Below, in pieces: positions 1-8,493 of a stretch of DNA of 64,000 bases. A model generated the notes under the pieces. It saw nothing but the letters and a program-made list of their open reading frames with translations, did not search any database and had not been told where the DNA came from. The translations under genes and the position numbers were made by a program. Each line of letters opens with the position of its first letter. Position 1 is the stretch's first letter. The stretch covers positions 806,001 through 870,000 of the forward strand of contig CAXXKC010000001.1 in the NCBI GenBank assembly GCA_963674835.2, in the 5' to 3' direction. The stretch is from G963674835 sp963674835. Lineage in GTDB: Bacteria > Planctomycetota > Planctomycetia > Pirellulales > Thermoguttaceae.

Positions 1-42
1 GATCGGCGTTACCCAAAGTACGGCGACTTCTCGTTCGAGTAG
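1..42 (+). CDS. C-terminal end of an upstream gene (partial)
   Basis: Frame 1 is open from the window edge and reads DRRYPKYGDFSFE before a TAG at 40-42. Its third positions are GC-rich like the neighbouring genes, and it lies 46 bases before the next gene on the same strand. It is probably the tail of another exopolysaccharide-locus protein. Thirteen residues are too few to name a family. Confidence 0.4.
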   Translation, partial: DRRYPKYGDFSFE

Positions 43-88
43 GGAAACTTCAGAACGGCCGCATACAACCCTTATCAACGTATCGATC

Positions 89-2737
89 TTGGCTGGTCGG
101 CTCGTGCTGCTGGCTGGACTGACGCTGGCGGCGTGGTTCTTCGGTGGTGTACAGGCTGGCGTGCAGGTGTGGTTGCTCGCTGGGCTGACCTTGGTCGGTA
201 CCGTTTGGGTCGTTTGCTTGTGGGTACACGGCGAGGCAATCGGCCGTGTGCCGTGGGCGTTGGTGCCACTGTTGTTGGCGTTGGGTTTGGGGGCAATGCA
301 GCTCGTTCCGCTTGAGGGGCCGGCCTTGGCGCGGCTGTCGCCGAAGGCGGTTACGTTGCGCAGTACTCTGGCGTCGGAAACCAACCCTTCGGACGCGGCG
401 ATCGTCGACGGCGTGGAAATGGCGAAGGCGCAGCTACGTGAGCCGATTACGCTGTATCCGGCCGCGACGCGCAGAGACCTGGCAATGTTGATCTCGGTCG
501 TCGCGGCGTTCGCCTTGGGCGCTGCGATGTTCCACCAAAGCCGCAGTTTCGTTTGGCTTCTGGCTGCGTTGGCGGCGAACGGTGGAGCGGTGGCTTTCTT
601 TGGCATCGTGCAACAACTTACGTTCAATGGCAAACTGTTCTGGACTGTACCGTTGACGTACGGCGGCGCGCCGTTTGGGCCATTCGTGAACCGAAACAAC
701 GCCGGAGGATTCCTGCTCGTCTGTCTCGCGGGTGCTCTGGGACTGGCCATCTGGGTGTTTCGTCGCGACGACGAATCGGGCCGCGATCAGGATTGGGAAA
801 CCATCGGTAGACGCGGCTCCTGGTCGCAGCCGTTGGAATCGGTGCGTGGGTTCGTCGCGCAACTGGATGTGTGGCGGCTGACGTCCCTGAGCCTGCTGGC
901 ATGCATCGTGGCGGGTATCTTCTGCTCGCTTTCGCGCGGGGCGGTCGTGGCCATGTTGGGCGGCACCCTGGCGACCGCCTTGGTCGTGTGGGTGGCGCGG
1001 CGCCGGGAGTGGTTCCCGATGTGGGCCTGCCTGATCGCCGTGTCGATGGGTGCGGCACTCGTGGGTTGGGCGGGAATGAGCGAGCCCGTGCGCGCCCGCA
1101 TTGCCACGTTGATGGACCTGAGCCGGGAGTCCAAACCGCTCATGGCGCACTGGGCCGATTCGGCGCACGCCGTGCCCGATTTCTGGTCGACGGGGAGCGG
1201 GCTGGGAACGTATCGCTTCGTGTACGAGCAGTACCAGCGACAACCGATGGCGGGGTGGTTCTGCTACGCGGAGAACATGTACCTGGAAACTTTGATCGAG
1301 ACCGGCGCCGCGGGGCTTGTGCTGGTGTTGGTGTGGACGGGTCTTGTCGGCCTCGCGAGTTGGCGGCTGCTGCGTCATTGGACCGACGCGGGCACGCTGG
1401 CTCTGGGAGTCGCAGGCATCTTCGCAATTTCCTCCCAATCGATCGCCGCGGTGTTCGATTTCGGGCTCCGGGTGCCGGCAAACGCGTTGGCACTGGCGGC
1501 GCTGTGCGGCTGCATCGCGGCGAAAGGCGCGATGCGTTGGGAGGCGGAGCCAGCGCCAGAGTGTCGGCGCGGAAGCGGCGCAACGAGAGGCCTGCTTCGG
1601 CGAGCCGTACCGGTGATGGTCGGAGTTGTTCTCGTTGTGGGTTTGGCCTGGGCCTGTATGGAGACGGCGCGCGTGGCCGCCGTCGAGATCGCCACGAAAC
1701 AGATGGACCGCTTGGGTCCGGAAGGATGGCGTTCAGCGGCCGACGTGCAGCGAACTGCTGAGAGTTTGGAGCGGTCGCTGCGGAGCAGGCCCGACGATGC
1801 GCAGGCGTTGTGCTGCCTTGCGCACTTGGACATCCAACGCTATCGGCTGGAAGTGTACGAGCGGTTCTGCCGGCAGGTTTCGGCCGAGGCGAATCGAGAG
1901 TCGCTGTGGAACGCGACACTTCCGGCGGTGATGCACGGACGGATGCAGCGGTACGCGAGGGTGGGTGATTCTCGTTCGATCGAACGCATCAGGCGGGATT
2001 CGGCGGTCGAGGAGCACCTTGTGCCCGCATTGCGGCGGTTGGTGCAATCCAGGCGGGCGTGCCCCTTGTTGCCGGACGTGCATTTGTTGATCGCGCAGTT
2101 GAGCGTGTTGGCATCGGATCCGGCGGAAAATGACATTCATCTTGTTCGCGCCAAACAAGCGGCACCAGCGGTGCCTGGGGTGGCTTACGAGAGCGGGGCC
2201 CTGGAGTTTCAGGCCGGGCGAACCGAGCAGGCGGCAGACAGTTGGCAGCGGTGCCTGGCGCTGGACGCGTCCGAGCTTCCGGAGATCGTGCGTCACCTGC
2301 GCATGATGGGAAAGATGCCGGTGTTGTTGAACCGCGTGCTGCCAGACTCTCCAGAATTGCTGATCCGAGTGGCGAGGAACGACAAGATTACCGGGTCGGC
2401 GGCCACGCGCGCGGCGATTCTCGACCGAGCATCGTCGCTCGTCGAAGGGAACGGATATGCGGAAGACGAGCGCGAGCATTTGCGCGGCGCGATCTGTGCC
2501 TTGCGTGGAGAGAACGCGGCGGCGGTCGACAACTACTCGCGGGCGGTCCAACTCTGCCCCGAGAATCTGCCCTGGAGATATGAACTGGCCCTGCTGTTGA
2601 AGCAGGAGAAGCGGCTAGCCGAGGCACACAAGCAGGCAAGATACTGCGTACTGATGGATCCGGCCAGCGGCAAGTACCAGAAGCTTCTGGAGGAGATCAG
2701 CCGGACGCGCATCGCGTCGGGAGAGGTGTTACGGTAG
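89..2737 (+). CDS. O-antigen ligase/polymerase-like membrane protein with C-terminal TPR domain
   Basis: A large integral membrane protein (882 residues from a TTG start). Many hydrophobic helices fill residues 1-500. The region around 280-440 resembles the Wzy_C/O-antigen ligase fold: a SRGA motif followed by a periplasmic loop with GSGLGTYRFVYEQY and the ENMYLETLIETGAAG signature preceding a helix. After a last helix near 510-530, residues 560-882 form tetratricopeptide-like helical repeats, including LRGAICALRGENAAAVDNYS. In Wzx/Wzy pathways such proteins polymerise repeat units or ligate glycans to an acceptor, and the TPR part probably faces the periplasm. The TTG start lacks a clear Shine-Dalgarno. 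The frame is open upstream to the window edge, so the start is uncertain, though overlap with the gene ending at 42 argues against a much longer protein. It heads the visible part of the locus. Confidence 0.8.
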   Translation: MAGRLVLLAGLTLAAWFFGGVQAGVQVWLLAGLTLVGTVWVVCLWVHGEAIGRVPWALVPLLLALGLGAMQLVPLEGPALARLSPKAVTLRSTLASETNPSDAAIVDGVEMAKAQLREPITLYPAATRRDLAMLISVVAAFALGAAMFHQSRSFVWLLAALAANGGAVAFFGIVQQLTFNGKLFWTVPLTYGGAPFGPFVNRNNAGGFLLVCLAGALGLAIWVFRRDDESGRDQDWETIGRRGSWSQPLESVRGFVAQLDVWRLTSLSLLACIVAGIFCSLSRGAVVAMLGGTLATALVVWVARRREWFPMWACLIAVSMGAALVGWAGMSEPVRARIATLMDLSRESKPLMAHWADSAHAVPDFWSTGSGLGTYRFVYEQYQRQPMAGWFCYAENMYLETLIETGAAGLVLVLVWTGLVGLASWRLLRHWTDAGTLALGVAGIFAISSQSIAAVFDFGLRVPANALALAALCGCIAAKGAMRWEAEPAPECRRGSGATRGLLRRAVPVMVGVVLVVGLAWACMETARVAAVEIATKQMDRLGPEGWRSAADVQRTAESLERSLRSRPDDAQALCCLAHLDIQRYRLEVYERFCRQVSAEANRESLWNATLPAVMHGRMQRYARVGDSRSIERIRRDSAVEEHLVPALRRLVQSRRACPLLPDVHLLIAQLSVLASDPAENDIHLVRAKQAAPAVPGVAYESGALEFQAGRTEQAADSWQRCLALDASELPEIVRHLRMMGKMPVLLNRVLPDSPELLIRVARNDKITGSAATRAAILDRASSLVEGNGYAEDEREHLRGAICALRGENAAAVDNYSRAVQLCPENLPWRYELALLLKQEKRLAEAHKQARYCVLMDPASGKYQKLLEEISRTRIASGEVLR

Positions 2738-2746
2738 GTCCGGAGG

Positions 2747-3019
2747 ATGCCGGACAGCATGCGTTGGCTGACGAGCGAAGGTTGCCGGCCAACGCCAACG
2801 CCCGATGGATCGGACGGAATGACGATGAGTGCAAACTCGCTGAATGATTCGGCCTCGGTAGTAACGAGATGGGTCGCAGGGAGCGGCGATTCGCCGAGAG
2901 TTCGACAAGGGGGCAATGCCACCCAGGGGAACGGAGTGCGCGCCGACCCGGTGATCGGCGATTCACGGACGGGGGTGCACGTTGCGCAGGCAGTGCAGGC
3001 GTTGGTCAAGCTGAAGTAG
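2747..3019 (+). CDS. possible small hypothetical protein between ligase and wzc
   Basis: An open frame of 90 codons fills the gap of about 295 bases between the O-antigen ligase-like gene and wzc. It ends 13 bases before the wzc start, within that gene's leader. A more natural start may be ATG 2824 (sequence MSANSLNDSASVVTRW, 64 residues), since the first ATG sits only one base after a GGAGG. The second half has GC-rich third positions like its neighbours. No signal peptide, membrane helix or family motif is visible. It could be a real small locus protein or only an untranslated leader. Confidence 0.25.
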   Translation: MPDSMRWLTSEGCRPTPTPDGSDGMTMSANSLNDSASVVTRWVAGSGDSPRVRQGGNATQGNGVRADPVIGDSRTGVHVAQAVQALVKLK

Positions 3020-3032
3020 AGAGGACATTGCG

Positions 3033-5507
3033 ATGAGAGCCGGTCGAGCGGAAAACGGGGAGAACCGGATAGGTTCGTTCATAGAGATGTCGCCGATGGT
3101 CGACGGCGGCGCCGACACCAGTCTGTTTGACGCGTGGGCGATCGTCCGCCGCCGCAAGGGGCTGATTCTCTTCGGGCTCGTCCTCGGGCTCGGTCTGTCT
3201 GCGTTGTACTTCTTCAAGGCAACGCCGAAGTACGAATCCGAGGTGCAGATCCTCGTGATGCAGAAGGACGCCAACTTGCCGACGCGCGGCGTCGAGGCCG
3301 ATGAGTTCGGGCGGAATTCGAGCTATCAGGATTTGCTGTCGACGCACGTGGAGTTGTTCCAGAGTCCGCGCATCATCGGCAATGCGATCAAGAAGCACGA
3401 ACTGGCGTCGTTGGCCAGCTTTCCCAAGCCTCGCGACTCCGAACCGCCAGCCAACCCAATCGGCTTTGTGAAGCGCAACCTGACGGTCACCAAGGGGGGC
3501 GAAGGGCAATCGAAAGACGCGCGTGTGCTGCAGGCGACGTTCCGCGGCACCTCGCCGGCCGACTGCGCCGCCGTGCTGGAAGCGGTCGTTGAGAGCTACC
3601 AGGATTTCCTGGGGCAGACGTTCAAGGAAACAAGCTCGGAGGCCGTGCAACTCATTTCGCAGGCGAAGGAGGAGCTTCGCGATGATCTGGCGAAATCGGA
3701 GGTCGACTACCAGGAGTTTCGAAGAAGTGCACCGTTGTTCTGGGAGGGGGCCAGCGGGACGAACCCTCAACAGGAAACCATGAAGGAAGTGGAAAAATCG
3801 CTGGTCGACGTGCGGCTTCGCCGCGCGGACGTGATGGCGCGGCTCGAAGTGATCGAGGAAGTGCTCAAAGGCAAGGACATCACACAACTGACGGACGCGG
3901 AGAAACTGGCACTCGTCAGCGGCAGTGACGTGGAGCGACTCAACCTGATGTTGATGGCCAGCCGCGGCGATACGGCGTCCGAGGCGTTCCTTTCCCAGCA
4001 GCCGTTGCGCGAGGAAATGGCTCAGACGGAGTTCGAACGATTGCTTTCGCTGCTTCTGGATGAACGGAGGCTTCTGGCCGATTACGGGCCGGACCATCCC
4101 GATGTCAAGAAGGTGCGCAGCCAGATCGAAACGGCCAAGGCCTATGTCGAATCGAAGGGACCGGCAGGGGTCAAGGAGGCACCGACGGTCTTCAAGCCCG
4201 GCGACCTCTTCGAGGCTCAGGTGAACATGCTTCGGCACGATCTGGCGGAGTTGGACAAGCGTGAGAAGAAGCTGTCGGGCCTTGCCGAGGAAGCCCGCAC
4301 GTCGGCCAATGCGCTGGTCGACAGCGAGATCCGCAACGAGATGATGCGAGCCGACATCAGCCGCAAAAGAAAGCTTTTCGATGCGATCGTCGACCGGCTC
4401 AATGAAATCAGCCTAATCAAGGATTTTGGCGGCTACATCACCGAGGTAATTACCCCGGTCGAAGTCCCCGCGAAGGCCGTATCGCCGATCCTTTGGCTGG
4501 TGCTGGGGCTGGGGGGCGCAATGGGGTTGTTGTTCGGCGGTGCACTGGCGTACGTGGTCGACATTTCCGATCGGACCTTTCGTAGTCCGGACGCGGTACG
4601 TCAGACCCTGCAACTGCCTATCATCGGCGATCTTCCCACGATCAGCGTTTCCAAACGCGAGAGTCGTGCGTCGCATAGCGGCGAGGCGACCTCGACGATC
4701 GCCCCAACGGTCGTGGCGTATCATCGGCCGAGATCGCGCGAGGCCGAGGCATTCCGCGGGCTGCGCACAGCCTTGCAGTTCGGCACTCGTCGCACCGGTC
4801 AGAAGGTCATCCAGGTGACCAGTCCCAATCCGCGCGACGGCAAGACCACTGTGACGGCCAACCTGGCCGTTTCGTTGGCCCAGTCGGGCAAGCGCGTCCT
4901 GGTGGTGGACGGTGACCTGCGGCACCCCAACCAGCACAAGCTTTTTGGGCTCGATTCGAAGGTGGGCCTGAGTAACGTGATCATCGGCGAAACAGAACTG
5001 TCGGACGCTGTCCGGAGCATCGGTACGGAGAACCTGTGGGTGTTGCCGTGCGGCCCCAGCCCGCCGAACCCATCGGAGTTACTGGGTTCGGCCGCCTTCG
5101 AGCAGTTGCTGGAGGTGGTTCGGGAGAAGTACGATTACGTGCTGGTCGACAGCCCACCGATGCTGGCGGTCTCCGATCCGTCGGTGATCGTTCCCAGGGT
5201 CGACGGCGTCCTGCTGACAATTCGCATTACCAAGAACGGCGCGCCGGCGGCAATCCAAACTCGGCGCATGCTGGCCGAGCTAGGGGCCGACGTGATCGGC
5301 CTGGTCGTCGACGGATTCCACCAGGATCGACACTACGGCCGCTACGGCTCCTACGGAGCCAAATATGGATACGGATATGGATACGGATCGAACGGTAATG
5401 GCAAATACTATCAGGATGATGCGGGCGATGAGCGTACGGCAGCCGATATCACGGTGCCGTCTACGGGCGAGTCAAGATCCGAGTCTTCCGGCACGCCGGG
5501 ACGCTAG
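3033..5507 (+). CDS. wzc: Wzc-type polysaccharide co-polymerase with BY-kinase domain
   Basis: Bacterial tyrosine autokinase fused to a chain-length (Wzz-type) domain, which controls export and length of Wzy-polymerised glycans at the inner membrane. The first helix lies near residues 46-64 (LILFGLVLGLGLSALYFF). A long, largely helical periplasmic section with coiled-coil character follows, and a second helix sits near 484-506. The cytoplasmic kinase follows: Walker A near 597-606 (SPNPRDGKTT), Walker A' VVDGDLRHP near 623, Walker B YVLVDSPPML near 702. The tail carries a tyrosine cluster (about 767-793, alternating Y and G, encoded by a short GGATAC/GGATAT repeat at 5365-5390), the usual autophosphorylation site. 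The start is supported by GAGAGGA seven bases upstream. At 824 residues it is slightly longer than E. coli Wzc (about 720), mainly in the periplasmic part. Confidence 0.93.
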   Translation: MRAGRAENGENRIGSFIEMSPMVDGGADTSLFDAWAIVRRRKGLILFGLVLGLGLSALYFFKATPKYESEVQILVMQKDANLPTRGVEADEFGRNSSYQDLLSTHVELFQSPRIIGNAIKKHELASLASFPKPRDSEPPANPIGFVKRNLTVTKGGEGQSKDARVLQATFRGTSPADCAAVLEAVVESYQDFLGQTFKETSSEAVQLISQAKEELRDDLAKSEVDYQEFRRSAPLFWEGASGTNPQQETMKEVEKSLVDVRLRRADVMARLEVIEEVLKGKDITQLTDAEKLALVSGSDVERLNLMLMASRGDTASEAFLSQQPLREEMAQTEFERLLSLLLDERRLLADYGPDHPDVKKVRSQIETAKAYVESKGPAGVKEAPTVFKPGDLFEAQVNMLRHDLAELDKREKKLSGLAEEARTSANALVDSEIRNEMMRADISRKRKLFDAIVDRLNEISLIKDFGGYITEVITPVEVPAKAVSPILWLVLGLGGAMGLLFGGALAYVVDISDRTFRSPDAVRQTLQLPIIGDLPTISVSKRESRASHSGEATSTIAPTVVAYHRPRSREAEAFRGLRTALQFGTRRTGQKVIQVTSPNPRDGKTTVTANLAVSLAQSGKRVLVVDGDLRHPNQHKLFGLDSKVGLSNVIIGETELSDAVRSIGTENLWVLPCGPSPPNPSELLGSAAFEQLLEVVREKYDYVLVDSPPMLAVSDPSVIVPRVDGVLLTIRITKNGAPAAIQTRRMLAELGADVIGLVVDGFHQDRHYGRYGSYGAKYGYGYGYGSNGNGKYYQDDAGDERTAADITVPSTGESRSESSGTPGR

Positions 5508-5570
5508 GGCGACCTTCTTGCACGGGATTGCAGCAGAACCTGGTACGGACACCTCGATGAGGACGCAGCG

Positions 5571-7346
5571 ATGATCAAGACCGCCACGAGGATTATACGG
5601 ATGCGGCAGCGCGATGCCGGGAATGGCCTCGCGGACACGCCCGGTGATACGCACGTCACGACGACGGAAGATTCTGCACTTCTCCAGAAACAAACACCCC
5701 AGCGTGGCTCAGTCGGCGGCCGATGGGTGTGGACGTTGGTGCGCATCGTCCTGTTTGGGCTAACCTGTTGGCTTGCGATCTGGCCGTCAGTTTCGTCCGT
5801 CGTAAGGCTGGCCGCTCTGTTCTGGCTTGCCTGCACCGTGAGCGCATCGTTCACGCGCTTCGTTCGCAAGGCGGCGCCGTATGTGGGATTGGTCGACCGA
5901 CCGGATCGCCGGCGGAAGTTGCACGCCAAGGAGATGCCCCTTGGGGGTGGCGCGGCCATTTTCACCTCAACGGTAGTCGTCATACTGGCGCTGCTGGTTG
6001 TGCCCAACCCCTGGCAGGCGAGCTTCCGCCAAATGGCCGTCGATCTCGCGCCGCTGCTGGCAGCGTCGGCCGTCATTGTAATCGTCGGTCTCGCGGACGA
6101 CCGATACGGACTTCGTGGACGGCACAAGGTGCTAGGTCAATGTGCGGCTGCCGGTACACTCATGCTCGGAGGATTTCTGATTCGCAGCATCGGGATCTTC
6201 GGATGGCACGTCGAACTCGGTCTACTCACCATTCCGTTCACCCTTTTTTGGCTGCTCGGCGCGATCAATTCGCTCAACCTTCTGGACGGCATTGACGGGC
6301 TGGTGACGACTGTCGGCCTGATTCTTGTTTCGGCGATCGCGGGCATCGCTGCGCTGACCGGCCACATAGAGATCGCATTGGGTGCGGTCGTGTTTGCTGG
6401 GAGTCTTTTGGGATTCCTGCTTTTCAACCTGCCCCCGGCGAGCATTTTTCTCGGCGACGCGGGAAGCATGTTGATCGGGCTAGTCATCGGCGTGTTGTCG
6501 ATCGAGGGATCGCTCAAGGGTCCCGGCACCGCCCTACTGGCAGCCCCGTTGGTCATTTGGACGATTCCTGTCTTCGACTCGGCAGCAGCCGTGCTCCGCC
6601 GGAAGCTCACCGGCCGCACGCTCTATGCGCCGGACCGTGGCCACATCCATCATCGGTTGTTGAATCGCCTGGGCAGCAACCGCAGCGTGCTCGGACTGAT
6701 CGGCATGACTTGCGTTTTGACCTCCGTTGCGGCGATCATCAGCGTGTTCTTGAAGAGCGACGTCGTCGCCCTGGTGACCGGCGTCGCAGTGGTGGCCGTG
6801 TTCGTTCTGACGGGGCTGTTCGGACGCGTCGAGTTGTCGCTATTGATTGGCCATTGCCGGCGATTTGCCCGCGGATATTTGCTGCGAGGGGACACCGTGC
6901 AGGAGGAGCTTTGCGAAGAGGTGCTCCATTTACAGGGGTCGCGCGACTGGGGATTGCTTTGGAACGTGCTCGCCGAAGCGAAGCAGCAGCCCCAGTTGAC
7001 GGAGATTCGCCTATATATTCATTGGCCTGCCGCTCACGAGGAGTTTCACGCGATGTGGCGGAAGCCACCCGGCGTGGATACCGACCGTCGCTGGCGGATG
7101 GAGATTCCCTTGGCCGTTGCGAGGCAGTCGCTGGTCGGGACACTGACCGTTTTCGGCGAGGTCGAGGAACCGCCGATGCGTTCGGCCCTGGAGCCCGCCC
7201 TTGCGTTGGCGAACGATCTTGAGTGCCGCCTGAAGGATTTCGTCGCTGACGTTTCCCCCTCGGAACCCGAGGCCGGTGCGTTGCCGACAATAGCACGCGA
7301 AGACCACCGTTCGCAGCCGGCACTCGCCCAGAGGCATCCCAAGTAG
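5571..7346 (+). CDS. WecA/TagO-type undecaprenyl-phosphate N-acetylhexosamine-1-phosphate transferase with C-terminal extension
   Basis: Initiating enzyme of the polysaccharide: it transfers GlcNAc-1-phosphate (or a related sugar phosphate) to undecaprenyl phosphate in the inner membrane. Family motifs are clear: the RRKLHAKEMPLGGG loop, GLADDRYGL near residue 173, NSLNLLDGIDGL near 232, FLGDAGSM near 293 and the DRGHIHHRLL segment near 354, with hydrophobic helices between them. The usual family length is about 320-370 residues. Here the enzyme ends near residue 410, and a soluble, apparently cytoplasmic extension of about 180 residues follows (segments YIHWPAAHEEFHAMW and RWRMEIPLAV). It sits 63 bases after wzc and 4 bases before the epimerase gene, so co-transcription is likely. 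The exact sugar is inferred from the neighbouring UDP-GlcNAc 2-epimerase and WecG-type transferase. Confidence 0.9.
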   Translation: MIKTATRIIRMRQRDAGNGLADTPGDTHVTTTEDSALLQKQTPQRGSVGGRWVWTLVRIVLFGLTCWLAIWPSVSSVVRLAALFWLACTVSASFTRFVRKAAPYVGLVDRPDRRRKLHAKEMPLGGGAAIFTSTVVVILALLVVPNPWQASFRQMAVDLAPLLAASAVIVIVGLADDRYGLRGRHKVLGQCAAAGTLMLGGFLIRSIGIFGWHVELGLLTIPFTLFWLLGAINSLNLLDGIDGLVTTVGLILVSAIAGIAALTGHIEIALGAVVFAGSLLGFLLFNLPPASIFLGDAGSMLIGLVIGVLSIEGSLKGPGTALLAAPLVIWTIPVFDSAAAVLRRKLTGRTLYAPDRGHIHHRLLNRLGSNRSVLGLIGMTCVLTSVAAIISVFLKSDVVALVTGVAVVAVFVLTGLFGRVELSLLIGHCRRFARGYLLRGDTVQEELCEEVLHLQGSRDWGLLWNVLAEAKQQPQLTEIRLYIHWPAAHEEFHAMWRKPPGVDTDRRWRMEIPLAVARQSLVGTLTVFGEVEEPPMRSALEPALALANDLECRLKDFVADVSPSEPEAGALPTIAREDHRSQPALAQRHPK

Positions 7347-7350
7347 ACGA

Positions 7351-8493
7351 GTGATGCGAGTCTCCTTTATCTTCGGAACGCGGCCGGAAGCCATCAAACT
7401 CTGTCCGTTGGTCAGGGCGATGCGCGCCGATGCCGACTTCGAGCCGCACGTGTGCGCGACGGGACAGCACCGGGAGATGCTCGACCAGGTGCTCGCAGTG
7501 TTCGATCTGCGGCCCGACACAGACCTGGAACTTATGCAAGCAAACCAGTCGCTCGGGTCGCTCACGGCCCGGGCGATTGCGGCTTGCGACACGTACCTCG
7601 CCGAAGCGAAACCAGGCATGGTGCTGGTTCAAGGTGATACGACCACCGTGTTCTGCGCCGCGCTGGCGGCCTTCTACCGGCGAATTCCGGTGGGACACGT
7701 CGAGGCAGGATTGCGAACCTGGAACAAGTTCTCACCGTTTCCCGAAGAGATCAACCGTACGCTCGCCAGTCGGTTGGCCGACTTGCACTTCGCTCCGACC
7801 GAGCAAGCCAGAGAGAACCTGCTGCGCGAGGGCATTGCTGCGGACCGCATCGTCGTGACCGGCAACACGGTGATCGACGCGCTGCAATTCGCCGTGGCGA
7901 GGGTTGAGGCTCAGCCGCCTGAAATACCCGGTCTGTCGCGTCACATCGTCCAGGGCGCCGGCACGCGGCTGGTTCTGATCACCGGCCACCGGCGGGAGAG
8001 TTTTGGCCGGGGCTTTGAGAACATCTGTGGCGCCATCGCCGAACTTGCCCGGGTGTTTCCTAATACACAATTCATCTATCCAGTCCACCTGAACCCCAAT
8101 GTGCGCGAGCCGGTGTACCGGATACTGCGAGGGCGTGAGAACATCCACTTGATCGAACCGCTGGCCTACCTGCCCTTCGTGGCCCTGATGCATCGCGCCG
8201 AGGTGATTCTGACCGATTCCGGGGGCGTCCAGGAGGAGGCACCCAGCTTGGGCAAGCCGGTGCTCGTGATGCGCGACACGACCGAGCGACCCGAGGCCGT
8301 TGCGACCGGCACGGTCCGCCTGGTGGGTACGGAGAGTCAGGACATCATCGACGGTGTTGCGCGGTTGCTGAGCGACCGTCGAGCGTACGAGGCCATGGCT
8401 CGCGTGGCCCATCCCTACGGTGACGGCAGAGCCTGTGGCCGCATTTTGGACTCCATCCGAAGCACACTGCTGGAGCCGGCATGTCGCGAGTAA
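7351..8493 (+). CDS. wecB: UDP-N-acetylglucosamine 2-epimerase (non-hydrolysing)
   Basis: Interconverts UDP-GlcNAc and UDP-ManNAc in the cytoplasm. Its 380 residues match the family length. Signatures are FGTRPEAIKLCPL at the N-terminus, VQGDTTTVFCAALAAF, HVEAGLRTWN, ITGHRRESFGRGF and the UDP-binding DSGGVQEEAPSLGKPVLVMR. The GTG at 7351 is followed at once by ATG 7354, and either could be the start. The gene begins 4 bases after the WecA-type gene. With the WecG/TagA-type transferase at 25521 it probably supplies UDP-ManNAc for the second sugar of the lipid-linked primer. Confidence 0.95.
   Translation: MMRVSFIFGTRPEAIKLCPLVRAMRADADFEPHVCATGQHREMLDQVLAVFDLRPDTDLELMQANQSLGSLTARAIAACDTYLAEAKPGMVLVQGDTTTVFCAALAAFYRRIPVGHVEAGLRTWNKFSPFPEEINRTLASRLADLHFAPTEQARENLLREGIAADRIVVTGNTVIDALQFAVARVEAQPPEIPGLSRHIVQGAGTRLVLITGHRRESFGRGFENICGAIAELARVFPNTQFIYPVHLNPNVREPVYRILRGRENIHLIEPLAYLPFVALMHRAEVILTDSGGVQEEAPSLGKPVLVMRDTTERPEAVATGTVRLVGTESQDIIDGVARLLSDRRAYEAMARVAHPYGDGRACGRILDSIRSTLLEPACRE

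Noticed and set aside
5365..5390. Short tandem repeat as a possible phase-variable tract
   Set aside because: The GGATAC/GGATAT units are six bases and encode the alternating Tyr-Gly autophosphorylation tail of Wzc; length changes would keep the frame, so a coding explanation suffices.
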